Assembly (NCBI GenBank): GCA_024998625.1
Contig: JACOEL010000007.1
Location: 1-64,000, forward strand
DNA from: Nitrospira sp.
GTDB lineage: Bacteria > Nitrospirota > Nitrospiria > Nitrospirales > Nitrospiraceae
Reading direction: 5' to 3'
Length of the DNA stretch: 64,000 nucleotides
Shown here: one piece after another, positions 1 through 8,638 of the stretch
How positions within the stretch are numbered: position 1 is the stretch's first letter
Layout of the letters: each line of letters starts with the position of its first letter
Notes under the pieces: generated by a model
Seen by the model: only the letters and a program-made list of their open reading frames with translations
Databases searched by the model: none
What the model was told of the DNA's origin: nothing
Position numbers and translations under genes: made by a program

Positions 1-1
1 C

Positions 2-1366
2 GACCCGACGCCCAATACGCTCACGGTCAATGTCACTGCCGTCAATGATCGGCCGGTGATCACCGTCAACAGCGGGAGCAGCGTGGCCGAAGGGGGCACC
101 GACACGATTACGAGCGCAGAGCTTGCGGCGGTGGATGTGGACAACTCTGCAACCCAGCTCAGATTCTCTGTCGGGACCGGCCCTGCCCATGGTCGTCTGG
201 AGTTGACGACCAGGCCGGGCGTGGCGCTGGCGACTTTTACGCAGGCTGATCTCGCGGCCAACCGCCTGGTCTATCGTCATGATGGATCGGAAACGCTGAG
301 CGATAGCTTTACGTTTACGCTGAGCGACGGAGCGGGAGGTTCGGTTGGCACGACCACGATGACGCTGACGATCACACCGGTGAACGATGCGCCGACCATT
401 ATCAGCGATGGAGGAGCGGCGACCGCTTCGATCAATGTCGCCGAACATGTGACCGGCATTACGGTCGTGACCGGCGCCGATGTGGATCTTCCTGTCCAGG
501 CCTTGACCTACTCAATCAGCGGCGGAGCGGATCAGGCGCAGTTTACGATCGATGCCTCAACCGGTGCGCTCAGCTTCGTAGCCCCCCGTGATTTTGAAGC
601 GGCCGCTGACGCCAATGGCGACAATGTGTATGTCGTGCAGGTCCGTGTCACTGACAGCCAGGGCGGCACGGCGATGCAAACCATTCAGGTTCGGGTCACG
701 GATGGGGCGGAGGCGATCGGTCCGCTGCTTCCTCCCTCCCTCATTCCAATGCCCTCGGCACAGGCGGGCACATCCGTTCAGCCTCATGACGAACCGCTGT
801 CGTTCACAACGCGACAGGAGCCGGTGAATGCGGTGCCCATGAATGTGACTGATCTCGTCGGGACGATGGGCCGCTATACCGACAGCATGCCGCCGCGCAT
901 CGCGCCCCATTCAGGCGATGTTCATCATGAGGAAGAGCCACCTGTCGCGTCACGCTCTGTTCAGTCGGATGACAGGGAGCCCTGGAATTCATCCCCGATC
1001 TCGTCTACGGATGCGATCGAGTCGGGCAGGGATGGTGATTCGGCGCCGCAGCCCTCGGCGAGTGAACTGGTACTGAATAAATTGGATGAAATGATCTTGT
1101 CGCTGCGGGAGGCGGTCGCTGTGGACCGAGAGCCGCAGTCGTTGATGGCTCAGGTGACTGCGTTGACGGGGACGACTCTCTCTGTGGGATTTGTGCTGTG
1201 GGCCGTTCGCAAAGGAAGGCTCCTGGCTGGTTGCTGCGCGATCATTCCTACCTTATCGGCAGAAGGGCCTGGTCGGGGTCAACACCTTCGCCCACGGCTC
1301 TTGACGCCAACGTCTTCTCCGTCGCACGGCCCGGTTACCAACCCCTCGTCCGCCTCTTCAACCTGA
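2..1366 (+). CDS. C-terminal part of a cadherin-like repeat surface protein (5' end outside window)
   Basis: The frame is open from the first bases of the window, so 454 residues of a longer protein are visible. Two repeats of the cadherin/VCBS-like type can be read. The first runs to about residue 125 and contains DGSETLSDSFTFTLSDG followed by the linker PVNDAPT; the second is a cadherin-type module with an FEAAAD-type Ca2+-binding stretch near residue 200. A Pro/Ser-rich acidic linker follows, then a short coiled-coil-like segment (LNKLDEMILSLREAV) and one hydrophobic stretch near residue 395 (TTLSVGFVLWAV) that could anchor it in a membrane. Such proteins are usually very large secreted or surface adhesins. 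The last ~50 residues turn Pro/Ser/Arg-rich and do not resemble a natural tail, so a frameshift near 1210 is possible. The repeat class is clear; the exact role is unknown. Confidence 0.75.
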   Translation, partial: DPTPNTLTVNVTAVNDRPVITVNSGSSVAEGGTDTITSAELAAVDVDNSATQLRFSVGTGPAHGRLELTTRPGVALATFTQADLAANRLVYRHDGSETLSDSFTFTLSDGAGGSVGTTTMTLTITPVNDAPTIISDGGAATASINVAEHVTGITVVTGADVDLPVQALTYSISGGADQAQFTIDASTGALSFVAPRDFEAAADANGDNVYVVQVRVTDSQGGTAMQTIQVRVTDGAEAIGPLLPPSLIPMPSAQAGTSVQPHDEPLSFTTRQEPVNAVPMNVTDLVGTMGRYTDSMPPRIAPHSGDVHHEEEPPVASRSVQSDDREPWNSSPISSTDAIESGRDGDSAPQPSASELVLNKLDEMILSLREAVAVDREPQSLMAQVTALTGTTLSVGFVLWAVRKGRLLAGCCAIIPTLSAEGPGRGQHLRPRLLTPTSSPSHGPVTNPSSASST

Positions 1367-1452
1367 CCCACCCCACACATCGGATTCAACGCTCCATCGC
1401 GAGTTGGGCCATGGCCCTAGGACACTCTCGTCTGATTGGTGGGGGAAAAGTT

Positions 1453-1528
1453 TGGTGGCGGTGACCCGGATTGAACGGGTGACCCGCGGCTTATGAGTCC
1501 GCTGCTCTACCAACTGAGCTACACCGCC
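1453..1528 (-). tRNA. tRNA-Met (CAU anticodon, elongator type)
   Basis: Read on the minus strand, a full cloverleaf forms: acceptor GGCGGTG/CACCGCC, D stem GCTC/GAGC, anticodon loop CTCATAA with CAU at the anticodon position, T stem ACCCG/CGGGT around TTCAATC, discriminator A, and a genomically encoded CCA at 1453-1455. The perfect first acceptor pair (G1-C72) argues against initiator tRNA. An Ile2 (lysidine) identity cannot be fully excluded by eye but the body looks like elongator Met. The last pair of the anticodon stem (A-G) is mismatched. Confidence 0.93.
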
Positions 1529-1946
1529 ACTGGAGGATACGTGACCGGTCGAAGTGAACCGGAATAATAGCCGAAGAGGAGCTGAAGTGTCTACCGACTG
1601 ATGCACCAAATTCTTTCTCGATCAGGCGAGCTCTTCCGCCACCGGTTGGCGGAATCCCGTGAGTTCGGAGGGACGGGGGATTCAGCCCTTGGTAGGATTG
1701 GCTCTTGCCGTCCGCGTATCATCCGTATCCTATGAAGTTGGTTACGGATAGAGTGGCAGGAAGGGCGTGATGTCGCTAGACTGACAGGTGTGCTCCACTG
1801 AGGGTGTCAGCGTAGTTATTCATGGCCGCGCACGATCCCATCGGTGGCCAAGCTGTTGCGGCAGCGTCTGATCTGTCGGGGTGGGGAGTAACATCGTCAC
1901 CCGCGCAAGTTGAACCGCCGGACGTACTCACACAAGGGAGATCAAT
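1529..1946. other. Gene-less stretch between tRNA-Met and mscS
   Basis: About 420 bases without a convincing gene. It holds the candidate tRNA promoter and, just before 1947, a purine-rich ribosome-binding site. A long minus-strand open frame starting in mscS runs through part of it but is a shadow of the high GC content. I see no repeat or RNA structure that I can support. Confidence 0.5.
1564..1593 (-). promoter_or_regulatory. Candidate sigma-70 promoter for the tRNA-Met gene
   Basis: On the minus strand, TAGACA (1593-1588) is followed after 18 bases by TATTAT (1569-1564). This places a start site roughly 30 bases before the mature tRNA 5' end at 1528. The -35 box matches TTGACA at five of six positions. 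Confidence 0.45.
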
Positions 1947-2876
1947 ATGTTGACCGGAGTATCCCTGCAGACTGCCCTTCCCTGGCTCCTGAGTATTTCC
2001 GCAACCGTGGGAATCGCCCTGTTGCGGGTCGGGTTGGTGTTCGTGGTCGGGTATGTCGCGATTCGATTCGCCCGTTTGGGGTTGCAACAACTGGAACGGG
2101 TGATGATTCTCGCGAGCGACGCCGAGGATCAACAGTCCGGAACGGCTCAAAAACGCGCCGCGACGCTCGCGGGGACCCTCAGGACCATCGCGCTCACGGC
2201 GATTTGGGCCATTGTCATCATCGAAGCGCTGCAGGTGGTGGGGTTGGATATTGCGCCGATTCTGGCCGGTGCCGGTATCCTCGGTCTGGCGGTGGGCTTC
2301 GGTGCACAGAACCTGGTGCGCGATTTGATCAGCGGATTCTTCATCATCCTCGAAGATCAGATCCGGTTGGGAGATGTGGCCGTGATCAATGGAACCGGCG
2401 GACAGGTTGAGACCATCACGTTCAGAACGATTTCCTTGAGGGACTTTTCCGGCGTGGTCCACGTGTTTCCCAACGGCGGCATCAACACCCTGTCGAATAT
2501 GAGCAAGGACTGGGCGGCCTTCGTGCTGGACATGGGAGTGGCCTATAAAGAGGATACAGATCGGGTGGTGGCGGTGATGCAGGCGGTCGGTGAAGAATTG
2601 CGCCACGACCAGGAACTTGGCTCGCTGATGATCGAGCCGATCGAAGTGGTGGGTGTCGAAAATTTTGCCGAGAGTGCCGTGACGATTCGCGCGCGCATCA
2701 AGACAAAGCCGCTCGAACAGTGGAAGGTCGGACGTGAATACCGGCGACGGCTCAAGAAGGCGTTCGACGCGCAGGGTATCGAGATTCCGTTCCCGCATCA
2801 GACTTTGTGTATGGGAGAGGCCAGTCCTCCGTTCAAAGTAGCGGTGGTTGCAGGCCTGGGGATTCAGAAGGCCTAG
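1947..2876 (+). CDS. Small-conductance mechanosensitive channel (MscS family)
   Basis: This 309-residue inner-membrane protein is the length of a minimal MscS channel, which opens under membrane tension to release solutes during hypo-osmotic shock. Three hydrophobic segments lie at about residues 10-50, 75-100 and 105-140. The third has the Gly/Ala-rich pore helix pattern (ILAGAGILGLAVGFGAQNLV) followed by RDLISGFFIILEDQIRLGD, the family signature leading into the beta domain. The C-terminal half is the cytosolic vestibule. The start is fixed by AGGGAG eight bases before the ATG. It is a lone gene, with the tRNA behind it and a convergent acyl-CoA dehydrogenase ahead. The class is sure; gating properties cannot be read. 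Confidence 0.93.
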   Translation: MLTGVSLQTALPWLLSISATVGIALLRVGLVFVVGYVAIRFARLGLQQLERVMILASDAEDQQSGTAQKRAATLAGTLRTIALTAIWAIVIIEALQVVGLDIAPILAGAGILGLAVGFGAQNLVRDLISGFFIILEDQIRLGDVAVINGTGGQVETITFRTISLRDFSGVVHVFPNGGINTLSNMSKDWAAFVLDMGVAYKEDTDRVVAVMQAVGEELRHDQELGSLMIEPIEVVGVENFAESAVTIRARIKTKPLEQWKVGREYRRRLKKAFDAQGIEIPFPHQTLCMGEASPPFKVAVVAGLGIQKA

Positions 2877-2945
2877 CAGGAATCTGTAACGGACGGTTCC
2901 GAGTGAGTCCGATGGCGGCAGATTTCCCGACCAGTCTTCGCAGGC

Positions 2946-4856
2946 TCATGTCATGGGCTGGTTGCGACGATAGTCCTCTAAGCGCCGGCGAATGATCCCC
3001 TCCGACAGCGTGGGGTAGTACCCTTTGAGGGCTTGTCGCCCGGTGGTTGCAGCAGTGGTGTCCTGGTGGTGCCGGAACTCTCTCAGCCGTTGCTCAATTC
3101 GCTGTTTCGCCGCAGCCCAGAACGCCTCAGCCAACTCCCACACGGTGGTATGTCCGTCGAGCCTGGTCTGTCGTTCGGCGTAGAGCACCGTAGCGAGCAT
3201 GGCCAGGAGATCTTCACCGACGGATTCGATTGTGTTCTGTAGCCGCTGCTCGTCCTTAAATGAGGCCTGGAATCGCAGCAAGGCGTAGAAAATGGCTCGC
3301 GCCAGCCGCCGGCTGGTACGTTCCACATAGAGAGCCGCCGGCCGCACCTGGAGGTGGGTAAGTTCGCGACGGTCCGGCAGAGGCTGTTGTCGCCATTGCC
3401 GGAGGTACCAGGGCAGGTAGAAGCGCGTGAGCTTCATCGCCTGCCGGGCTTGTTCGAGTATGGAAAGACCATCTGCATAGAAGCGTTTGGCGCGATCCAG
3501 ATGAGGGCTCAAGCCTTCGCGGACCACGAAGGGGCGCAAGATATCGGTGGCGCCTTCGCCGATTCGATACATCTCCGCATCGCGAACGAGTTGTTCGATG
3601 CCGAAGGCGGCTTCCCCGCGCGCGTGCTTGGAGTCGGCGGTTTCGTACCCCATCCCTCCGAAAATCGTCTGCGCGTCGCGGATGAACCGGATCGTGTGTT
3701 CGGAACAGAAGATCTTGGCGACCGCGGCTTCGATGCGAATGTCGTAACGGTGTTGATCGGCCAGACGCCAGACGAGCAGCGCCAGTGCCTCCATGGCGAA
3801 CAAGTGGCCGGCCATGTCCCCAATCCGGATTTGCTGCGTCTGCCGCTCTGCCAACGGCTTTTGAAACGTGATCCTGCTATTGGCCCGATCCAAGGTTGGC
3901 TGCCAGGCCTGTTTGGCCATGCCCAGGCAGATGGCGGGAATGCTGATGCCCCGTCCCACGTTCAGAATCGTCAGGGCATACTTCAATCCCTTGCCAATGT
4001 CGCCGATCACCTGTTCGACCGGCACCCGCACGTTCTTCAAAGCGATATGCGCGTTCTCAATCCCGCGACAACCTTCAAACTGGCAGCGTTGGCGCACCAG
4101 CACACCTGGTGTGGCCATGTCCAAAATAAAGGCCGTGTGGACGTGATCGTCCGCCCGTTGTCCGTTTGGTGCCGGAATCCACTCGACCGTTCCTTCGCAC
4201 TCTACACGCAGAGCCGGAACGCGAGCGACGAGCGTGAGGTATCGGGCAATCGGCCCGTTCGTACACCAGAGTTTTTCGCCGTTCACCAGGAAATGGGCGC
4301 CGGAGGAATCCAGCACCGCCTCGGTTCTCACATTGGCTGCATCCGAGCCGGTCATCGGCTCGGTGAGGGCAAAGGCTGAAAGGGCCTCCTTCGCGACGAG
4401 CGGGAGATATTTTTTCTTCTGGTCTGCGTTTCCGAAGAGGAGAATCGGCATGGCGATACCGATGGACTGCGGCACCGCCACCGTCAGCGCCAAAATGTTG
4501 CTCCAGCCGGCGATCAGAGTCAGGACGCGACCGTAGTTCGTATAGGACAAGCCGAGCCCGCCATATTCTTTGGGAATCTTCATGCCGAAGGCCCCGAGTT
4601 TGAACAGCCCCTGAATGACGCGTTCGGGAATTTTGGCCTCGCGTTCGATCTTCTCCGGGTCCACTTCATGAATCAGAAAGTGTTCGACCTGTTTGCAGAA
4701 GGCCTCGCCGGCGGCTTTCTCTTCCGGCGGTTCGGGGGGTGTCAGCAAGAGGTCGAAGTCCGGCCGGCCGTCGTAGAGACCGGCCAGGAAACTCTTTCCG
4801 GTGAATCGCTCGCGGGCTTCTTCGATCCGTTCGAAACCTGAAAAGAGGGTGCTCAT
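2946..4856 (-). CDS. Acyl-CoA dehydrogenase, VLCAD/ACAD9-like
   Basis: A 636-residue FAD enzyme of the long type, with an extra C-terminal domain after the ~400-residue catalytic core. It oxidises an acyl-CoA to the trans-2-enoyl-CoA. Seen: the FAD/substrate segment with ALTEPMTGSDAANVRTEA near residue 165, the W-C-TNG stretch near 200, and EGATDILRPFV near 440, whose Glu is at the position of the catalytic base in VLCAD-type enzymes. The ATG at 4856 follows GGTGAGG by six bases; the upstream in-frame GTG at 4868 overlaps that site and is less likely. This is the last gene of the long minus-strand catabolic unit, downstream of an acyl-CoA ligase. It could serve isovaleryl-, butyryl- or long-chain acyl-CoA; chain length cannot be told from the sequence. 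Confidence 0.88.
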   Translation of the reverse strand: MSTLFSGFERIEEARERFTGKSFLAGLYDGRPDFDLLLTPPEPPEEKAAGEAFCKQVEHFLIHEVDPEKIEREAKIPERVIQGLFKLGAFGMKIPKEYGGLGLSYTNYGRVLTLIAGWSNILALTVAVPQSIGIAMPILLFGNADQKKKYLPLVAKEALSAFALTEPMTGSDAANVRTEAVLDSSGAHFLVNGEKLWCTNGPIARYLTLVARVPALRVECEGTVEWIPAPNGQRADDHVHTAFILDMATPGVLVRQRCQFEGCRGIENAHIALKNVRVPVEQVIGDIGKGLKYALTILNVGRGISIPAICLGMAKQAWQPTLDRANSRITFQKPLAERQTQQIRIGDMAGHLFAMEALALLVWRLADQHRYDIRIEAAVAKIFCSEHTIRFIRDAQTIFGGMGYETADSKHARGEAAFGIEQLVRDAEMYRIGEGATDILRPFVVREGLSPHLDRAKRFYADGLSILEQARQAMKLTRFYLPWYLRQWRQQPLPDRRELTHLQVRPAALYVERTSRRLARAIFYALLRFQASFKDEQRLQNTIESVGEDLLAMLATVLYAERQTRLDGHTTVWELAEAFWAAAKQRIEQRLREFRHHQDTTAATTGRQALKGYYPTLSEGIIRRRLEDYRRNQPMT

Positions 4857-4877
4857 GTGATACCTCACCCGATCTGG

Positions 4878-6599
4878 TCAGCCAGGATCTTTGAATTGTC
4901 TGTCACGATATTGGGCCAGGGTGCTCGCCAAGCGGGATTTCAACTCCAAGCGCTTGGGTTTTCCAGTGGAAGTGTAGGGCACCTCCGTACCCATCAACAG
5001 CACTTTCGGTTGTTTGGCGAACGGCAACCGTCCTCGGCAATGGGAGAGGATGTCGGCCTCCGTCGGCGGTGACTCCGGGTCTTTGGGCACGATATAGGCG
5101 GCGATCTCCTCACCGTAGTAGCGGTTTTCGAAGGGGAGGGCCATGGCGAACTGCACGGCCGGGTGTCCCTTCAACACGTCGTCGATTTCCAACGGGGAAA
5201 TATTGACGCCGCCGCGAACGATGAGTTCTTTCAAGCGGCCTGAAATGAAAAAGAACGGGCGTCCCCGCTCATCGGCGATGTAAAAGCCTTCGTCGCCTGA
5301 ACGGAACCAACCCCACTGGAAGGCAGCTTCGTTCGCGTCGTCCCGCTTGAAATAGCCGGCGCAGACTGTGCGCCCCCGGATGCAGAGTTCTCCACGCCTG
5401 TGCTCAGGTGCCGGTTTCCCGGATTCGTCGAGAATTGCCATCTCATTATGACGCAGCGCCGTGCCGATCGAAGGGAAATCGAAATCCGTGAGCCAGTGAC
5501 GATGTTGCGCTCGTGTCAGGTCGTTCGGCAAAAAGCAGGAATAACAGGTCGTCTCAGACAGGCCGTATCCATGGCGGATCGGAAAGCCAAACCGATCCTC
5601 GAAGCGCAGGGCCGTGTCCTTCAGCAGCGGCCCGGCGCCGCAGAGCACACCACCGAAGCGATCCAGCCGATAGGCGGCGAGGTTTTCGTCGGCATCCAGA
5701 AGAAACTCAAGCAATGTGGGGACGACGCTGACACTGGTCACCTGCTCTTCGTGGAGTCGTCGCCAGAAGCTGCCGGTTTTGAACTTCCTGTTCAAGACGA
5801 CGCTTCCCTTACAATAAAACGGAGTCATCAGAGTGACGACGATGCCGTTGACATGGTGGACGGGCAGGACGCCCATCACACGGTCGGCGAGACCGAAGCC
5901 ATGCCGGTCGGCGATGGCATCCGCATCGGCCAGAAGATTGGCAACCGTCAGGATGACGCCTTTCGGCGGCCCGGTTGTCCCGGATGTGTAAATGATCAGG
6001 GCAGGATCGTCGAGTCGGGAGGCGGCCGGGGCAACGCGGGGTCCAGTAGCGTGGCTGGTTTTTCGGCTCTTTCCTCTGATCTCCTTCCCGTCAAGAATGC
6101 CACCGTCTCCCAGGGCGACCACTTCCCGCAAGGTCGGCAGCATGGACTGATGGGCTTTGAGTTCCTCGTAGACATCCTGCCAGCAGAGGGCGACCGAGGC
6201 CTCCGAATGTTCGAGGATATACCGCTTCTTCTCGGGTGTTTCTTCGACATTGATCGGCACGACGGCGACTCCCAACGTCCAGGCTGCGAAGTAGATCAGC
6301 GTCGTCAGATCATGGTTGAACAGCACGGTGGCGATCCGGTCGCCACGGGTTAGGCCGAACGTCGCATGAAGCATCTCCGCCATCCGTTCGACGATCGTGC
6401 CGAATTCCGCATAGCTGTAGGTTCGGCGCAGGTTCCGCTCGTCGTCGCAATAGGTCAGGAAATTCCTGGTGACGAGTCGCGGGTCGTACAGGCGTGATCG
6501 GAAGAACTCGGCGAACGATGTCCAGTGGAGTTCCGAGGAACATCCTGGCGCCGCGCGGGCCTGTTCAATTCGGTCATGGACGTCGGTCAAGAGGCTCAT
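4878..6599 (-). CDS. AMP-forming acyl-CoA synthetase/ligase
   Basis: A 573-residue ANL-superfamily enzyme that activates a carboxylic acid with ATP and joins it to CoA. The ATP loop YTSGTTGPPKG is at residues 204-214, GYGLSETT near 356, the hinge region SGRLKELIVRGG near 465, and the catalytic-Lys segment TSTGKPKR near 550. GAGG lies four bases before the ATG. The start overlaps the end of the upstream citrate synthase-like gene by 26 bases, so the two are translated together. Position between a citrate synthase-like gene and an acyl-CoA dehydrogenase suggests a short- or branched-chain acid, for example propionate, as substrate. That is inference from context. Confidence 0.88.
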   Translation of the reverse strand: MSLLTDVHDRIEQARAAPGCSSELHWTSFAEFFRSRLYDPRLVTRNFLTYCDDERNLRRTYSYAEFGTIVERMAEMLHATFGLTRGDRIATVLFNHDLTTLIYFAAWTLGVAVVPINVEETPEKKRYILEHSEASVALCWQDVYEELKAHQSMLPTLREVVALGDGGILDGKEIRGKSRKTSHATGPRVAPAASRLDDPALIIYTSGTTGPPKGVILTVANLLADADAIADRHGFGLADRVMGVLPVHHVNGIVVTLMTPFYCKGSVVLNRKFKTGSFWRRLHEEQVTSVSVVPTLLEFLLDADENLAAYRLDRFGGVLCGAGPLLKDTALRFEDRFGFPIRHGYGLSETTCYSCFLPNDLTRAQHRHWLTDFDFPSIGTALRHNEMAILDESGKPAPEHRRGELCIRGRTVCAGYFKRDDANEAAFQWGWFRSGDEGFYIADERGRPFFFISGRLKELIVRGGVNISPLEIDDVLKGHPAVQFAMALPFENRYYGEEIAAYIVPKDPESPPTEADILSHCRGRLPFAKQPKVLLMGTEVPYTSTGKPKRLELKSRLASTLAQYRDRQFKDPG

Positions 6600-7752
6600 A
6601 GGTCCTCGGTGCCGGCCCCGTGTAGAGGGCTCGTGGTCTGATCAATCGGTTATGTTCCTGTTGCTCCATCACATGCGCGCACCACCCGGTGATGCGGGAA
6701 CAGACGAACAAGGGGGTGGACAGTTCACGCGGGATGCCCATCAGCAGGTAGGCCACGGCCGTATAGAAGTCGAGATTGGGATGGAGTCCTTTTTCCTCCC
6801 GCATGATGCGGTAGAGGGTGGAGGCGATGTCGTACCAGCGGTGGTCGCCGCAGAGGTGGCTGAGCCGTTCGGCGTGGCGCTGGATGATGGCTGATCGTGC
6901 GTCGCCCTGCCGAAGCACGCGATGCCCGAATCCCATGACTCGCCGTTTCTGCGCGAGCGCCTCTCGCACCCATGACTCCGCTCGATTCGGCCGGCCGATT
7001 TCGATGAGCATCGACGCCACCGCTTCGTTGGCGCCGCCATGGAGCGGCCCTTTTAATGTCGCAACGGCCGCCGTGATCGCGCCATGCAGATCGGTGAGGG
7101 TCGAGGCGGTGACGCGAGCGGCAAACGTGGAGGCGTTAAACTCATGCTCCGCGTACAGGATGAGCGACACGTTCAACGCCTGGGCCATGGCCGCGCCGAT
7201 TTCACCATCCTTGTGGCCTGCCACCAGGTGCAGCAGGTGTTGCGCAAAATCTCGACTCGCGTCCTGTCTCTGCGGAAGCGTTCCGGACATGACTCGATAA
7301 CTACGCGCGATTAGCAACGGGATCTGGCTCAGCAGCCGCATGGACTTGCGGAGATTGGCCTCATGCGATCCATCCTGCGCGTCAGGGTCGCTGAGCCCCA
7401 GCAGTGAAATCCCGGTTCTCAGCACGTCCATGGGGTGCAGGCCCGGTCGCAGCTGGTCTACAAAACGTTGCACCAGGTCAGGCAGGACTCGATGGCCTCT
7501 CAGCAGTGTGGAAAAACTATCCAGTTCGTTCCGGCCGGGGAGATGCCCGATCAGCAGCAAATAGGCGACTTCCTCGAAGCGACTCCATTCCGCCAGATCG
7601 CCGATGGCATACCCCCGATACCGAAGTCCTGCCTCTCCTTCATCCACCTGACAGAGGGCCGATTCTCCCGCGATCACCCCCTCAAGTCCGGGACTATAGA
7701 GGGGATGCTCCGCGGTTTTCGTTCCGGGCTGTTCTTGTATCGTCTGGTTCAT
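6574..7752 (-). CDS. prpC: Citrate synthase family, probably 2-methylcitrate synthase
   Basis: A 392-residue enzyme of the short bacterial citrate synthase type, which condenses an acyl-CoA with oxaloacetate. The three catalytic residues are visible: His in GPLHGGANE, His in MGFGHRV, and Asp in NLDFYTA. It lies directly after genes for a methylisocitrate lyase-like protein and a PrpD-like protein, so propionyl-CoA is the likely substrate and the product would be 2-methylcitrate. The second in-frame ATG at 7752 is chosen because AGGGAGG sits a few bases before it; the first ATG at 7779 lacks such a site. The gene start overlaps the end of the upstream lyase gene. Plain citrate synthase activity is the alternative. 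Confidence 0.85.
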   Translation of the reverse strand: MNQTIQEQPGTKTAEHPLYSPGLEGVIAGESALCQVDEGEAGLRYRGYAIGDLAEWSRFEEVAYLLLIGHLPGRNELDSFSTLLRGHRVLPDLVQRFVDQLRPGLHPMDVLRTGISLLGLSDPDAQDGSHEANLRKSMRLLSQIPLLIARSYRVMSGTLPQRQDASRDFAQHLLHLVAGHKDGEIGAAMAQALNVSLILYAEHEFNASTFAARVTASTLTDLHGAITAAVATLKGPLHGGANEAVASMLIEIGRPNRAESWVREALAQKRRVMGFGHRVLRQGDARSAIIQRHAERLSHLCGDHRWYDIASTLYRIMREEKGLHPNLDFYTAVAYLLMGIPRELSTPLFVCSRITGWCAHVMEQQEHNRLIRPRALYTGPAPRTYEPLDRRP

Positions 7753-8638
7753 AGGGCCTCCCTGTCTGGTCCTGCCCATGCTCGTATCGAAGCAGACTAT
7801 AGAGCTCCTGTCGCGTCATCATGTGATCAAGCCAAGCCCGTTGAGAGCCGAAGAATCTGAGTTCTCGCAGCAGCTTCTCAACGGCAAGGGTTGCGACGCG
7901 GAGCGTGCTGACGGGAAACAACACGCCCCGATACCCCAACGCCTCGAATTCGTCCACGCTCAAGTAGGGTGTCTTGCCGAACTCCGTCATGTTGGCGATC
8001 AAGGGTATGTGGACGCCTGCCCGGTTCATTGCCAGCGCAAAGGTCTGGAATTCTTCTGCGGAGAGCAAGGCCTCGGGGAAGAGCGCGTCGGCGCCGGCCT
8101 CGGCATAGGCGAGGCTTCGCTGAATGGCAGCCTGCAGTCCATCGACGGTCCGTGCGTCCGTGCGCGCCACAATGACGAAATCCCGATCCTGTTTCGCCTC
8201 TACGGCTGCGACAATTTTGGCAACCATGTCAGCCATTGGAATCAGTCGCTTCCCTGACAGATGGCCGCATTTCTTCGCCTCTTCCTGATCTTCGATCTGC
8301 ATGCCGGCCAATCCGGCCTGCTCAAATTCCTGAACGGCTTCCCGGACCACCGAAGGCGGCCCATAGCCGGTGTCTGCATCAACGATGGTGGGAAGCGCCA
8401 CCGCCCGGGCAATGCCAGAGGCTTCTCTCGTCATGTCCGTCAAGCCGATCAATCCGATATCGGGCAGGCCATGGGCAGCCGAGATCGCGGCTCCCGACAC
8501 ATAGAGGATCTCAAATCCGGCGCGCTCGATCTGCATGGCCGTCAGGGCATTCCAGGCGCCGGGGATGGCCACTGTTCTACCGGCCAGCCGCTCACGCAGG
8601 CGTTGTGCTTTTGAAGGCGTGGAGTGGTTACGCATCAC
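7694..8638 (-). CDS. prpB: Isocitrate lyase/PEP mutase family, probably 2-methylisocitrate lyase
   Basis: About 313 residues, the usual length of PrpB, which cleaves 2-methylisocitrate to pyruvate and succinate. Metal-binding DADTGYG is near residue 87-93, GMQIEDQ near 113, and the catalytic-Cys loop KKCGH at 122-126, the signature of methylisocitrate lyases in this superfamily. The start is either GTG 8638 or the adjacent ATG 8635; GAGGG upstream is spaced slightly better for the GTG. It overlaps prpD upstream by about 10 bases and prpC downstream by about 60. With these neighbours it completes most of a 2-methylcitrate cycle for propionyl-CoA from Val, Ile and odd-chain fatty acids. Confidence 0.88.
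   Translation of the reverse strand: MMRNHSTPSKAQRLRERLAGRTVAIPGAWNALTAMQIERAGFEILYVSGAAISAAHGLPDIGLIGLTDMTREASGIARAVALPTIVDADTGYGPPSVVREAVQEFEQAGLAGMQIEDQEEAKKCGHLSGKRLIPMADMVAKIVAAVEAKQDRDFVIVARTDARTVDGLQAAIQRSLAYAEAGADALFPEALLSAEEFQTFALAMNRAGVHIPLIANMTEFGKTPYLSVDEFEALGYRGVLFPVSTLRVATLAVEKLLRELRFFGSQRAWLDHMMTRQELYSLLRYEHGQDQTGRPYEPDDTRTARNENRGASPL

Noticed and set aside
1776..2798. 340-codon minus-strand open frame across mscS
   Set aside because: It is antisense to a clear MscS gene, has His/Arg/Asp-rich composition and no family resemblance; long shadow frames are common at this GC content.
5400..6353. 317-codon plus-strand frame opposite the AMP-forming ligase
   Set aside because: Antisense shadow of a conserved enzyme with no ribosome-binding site.
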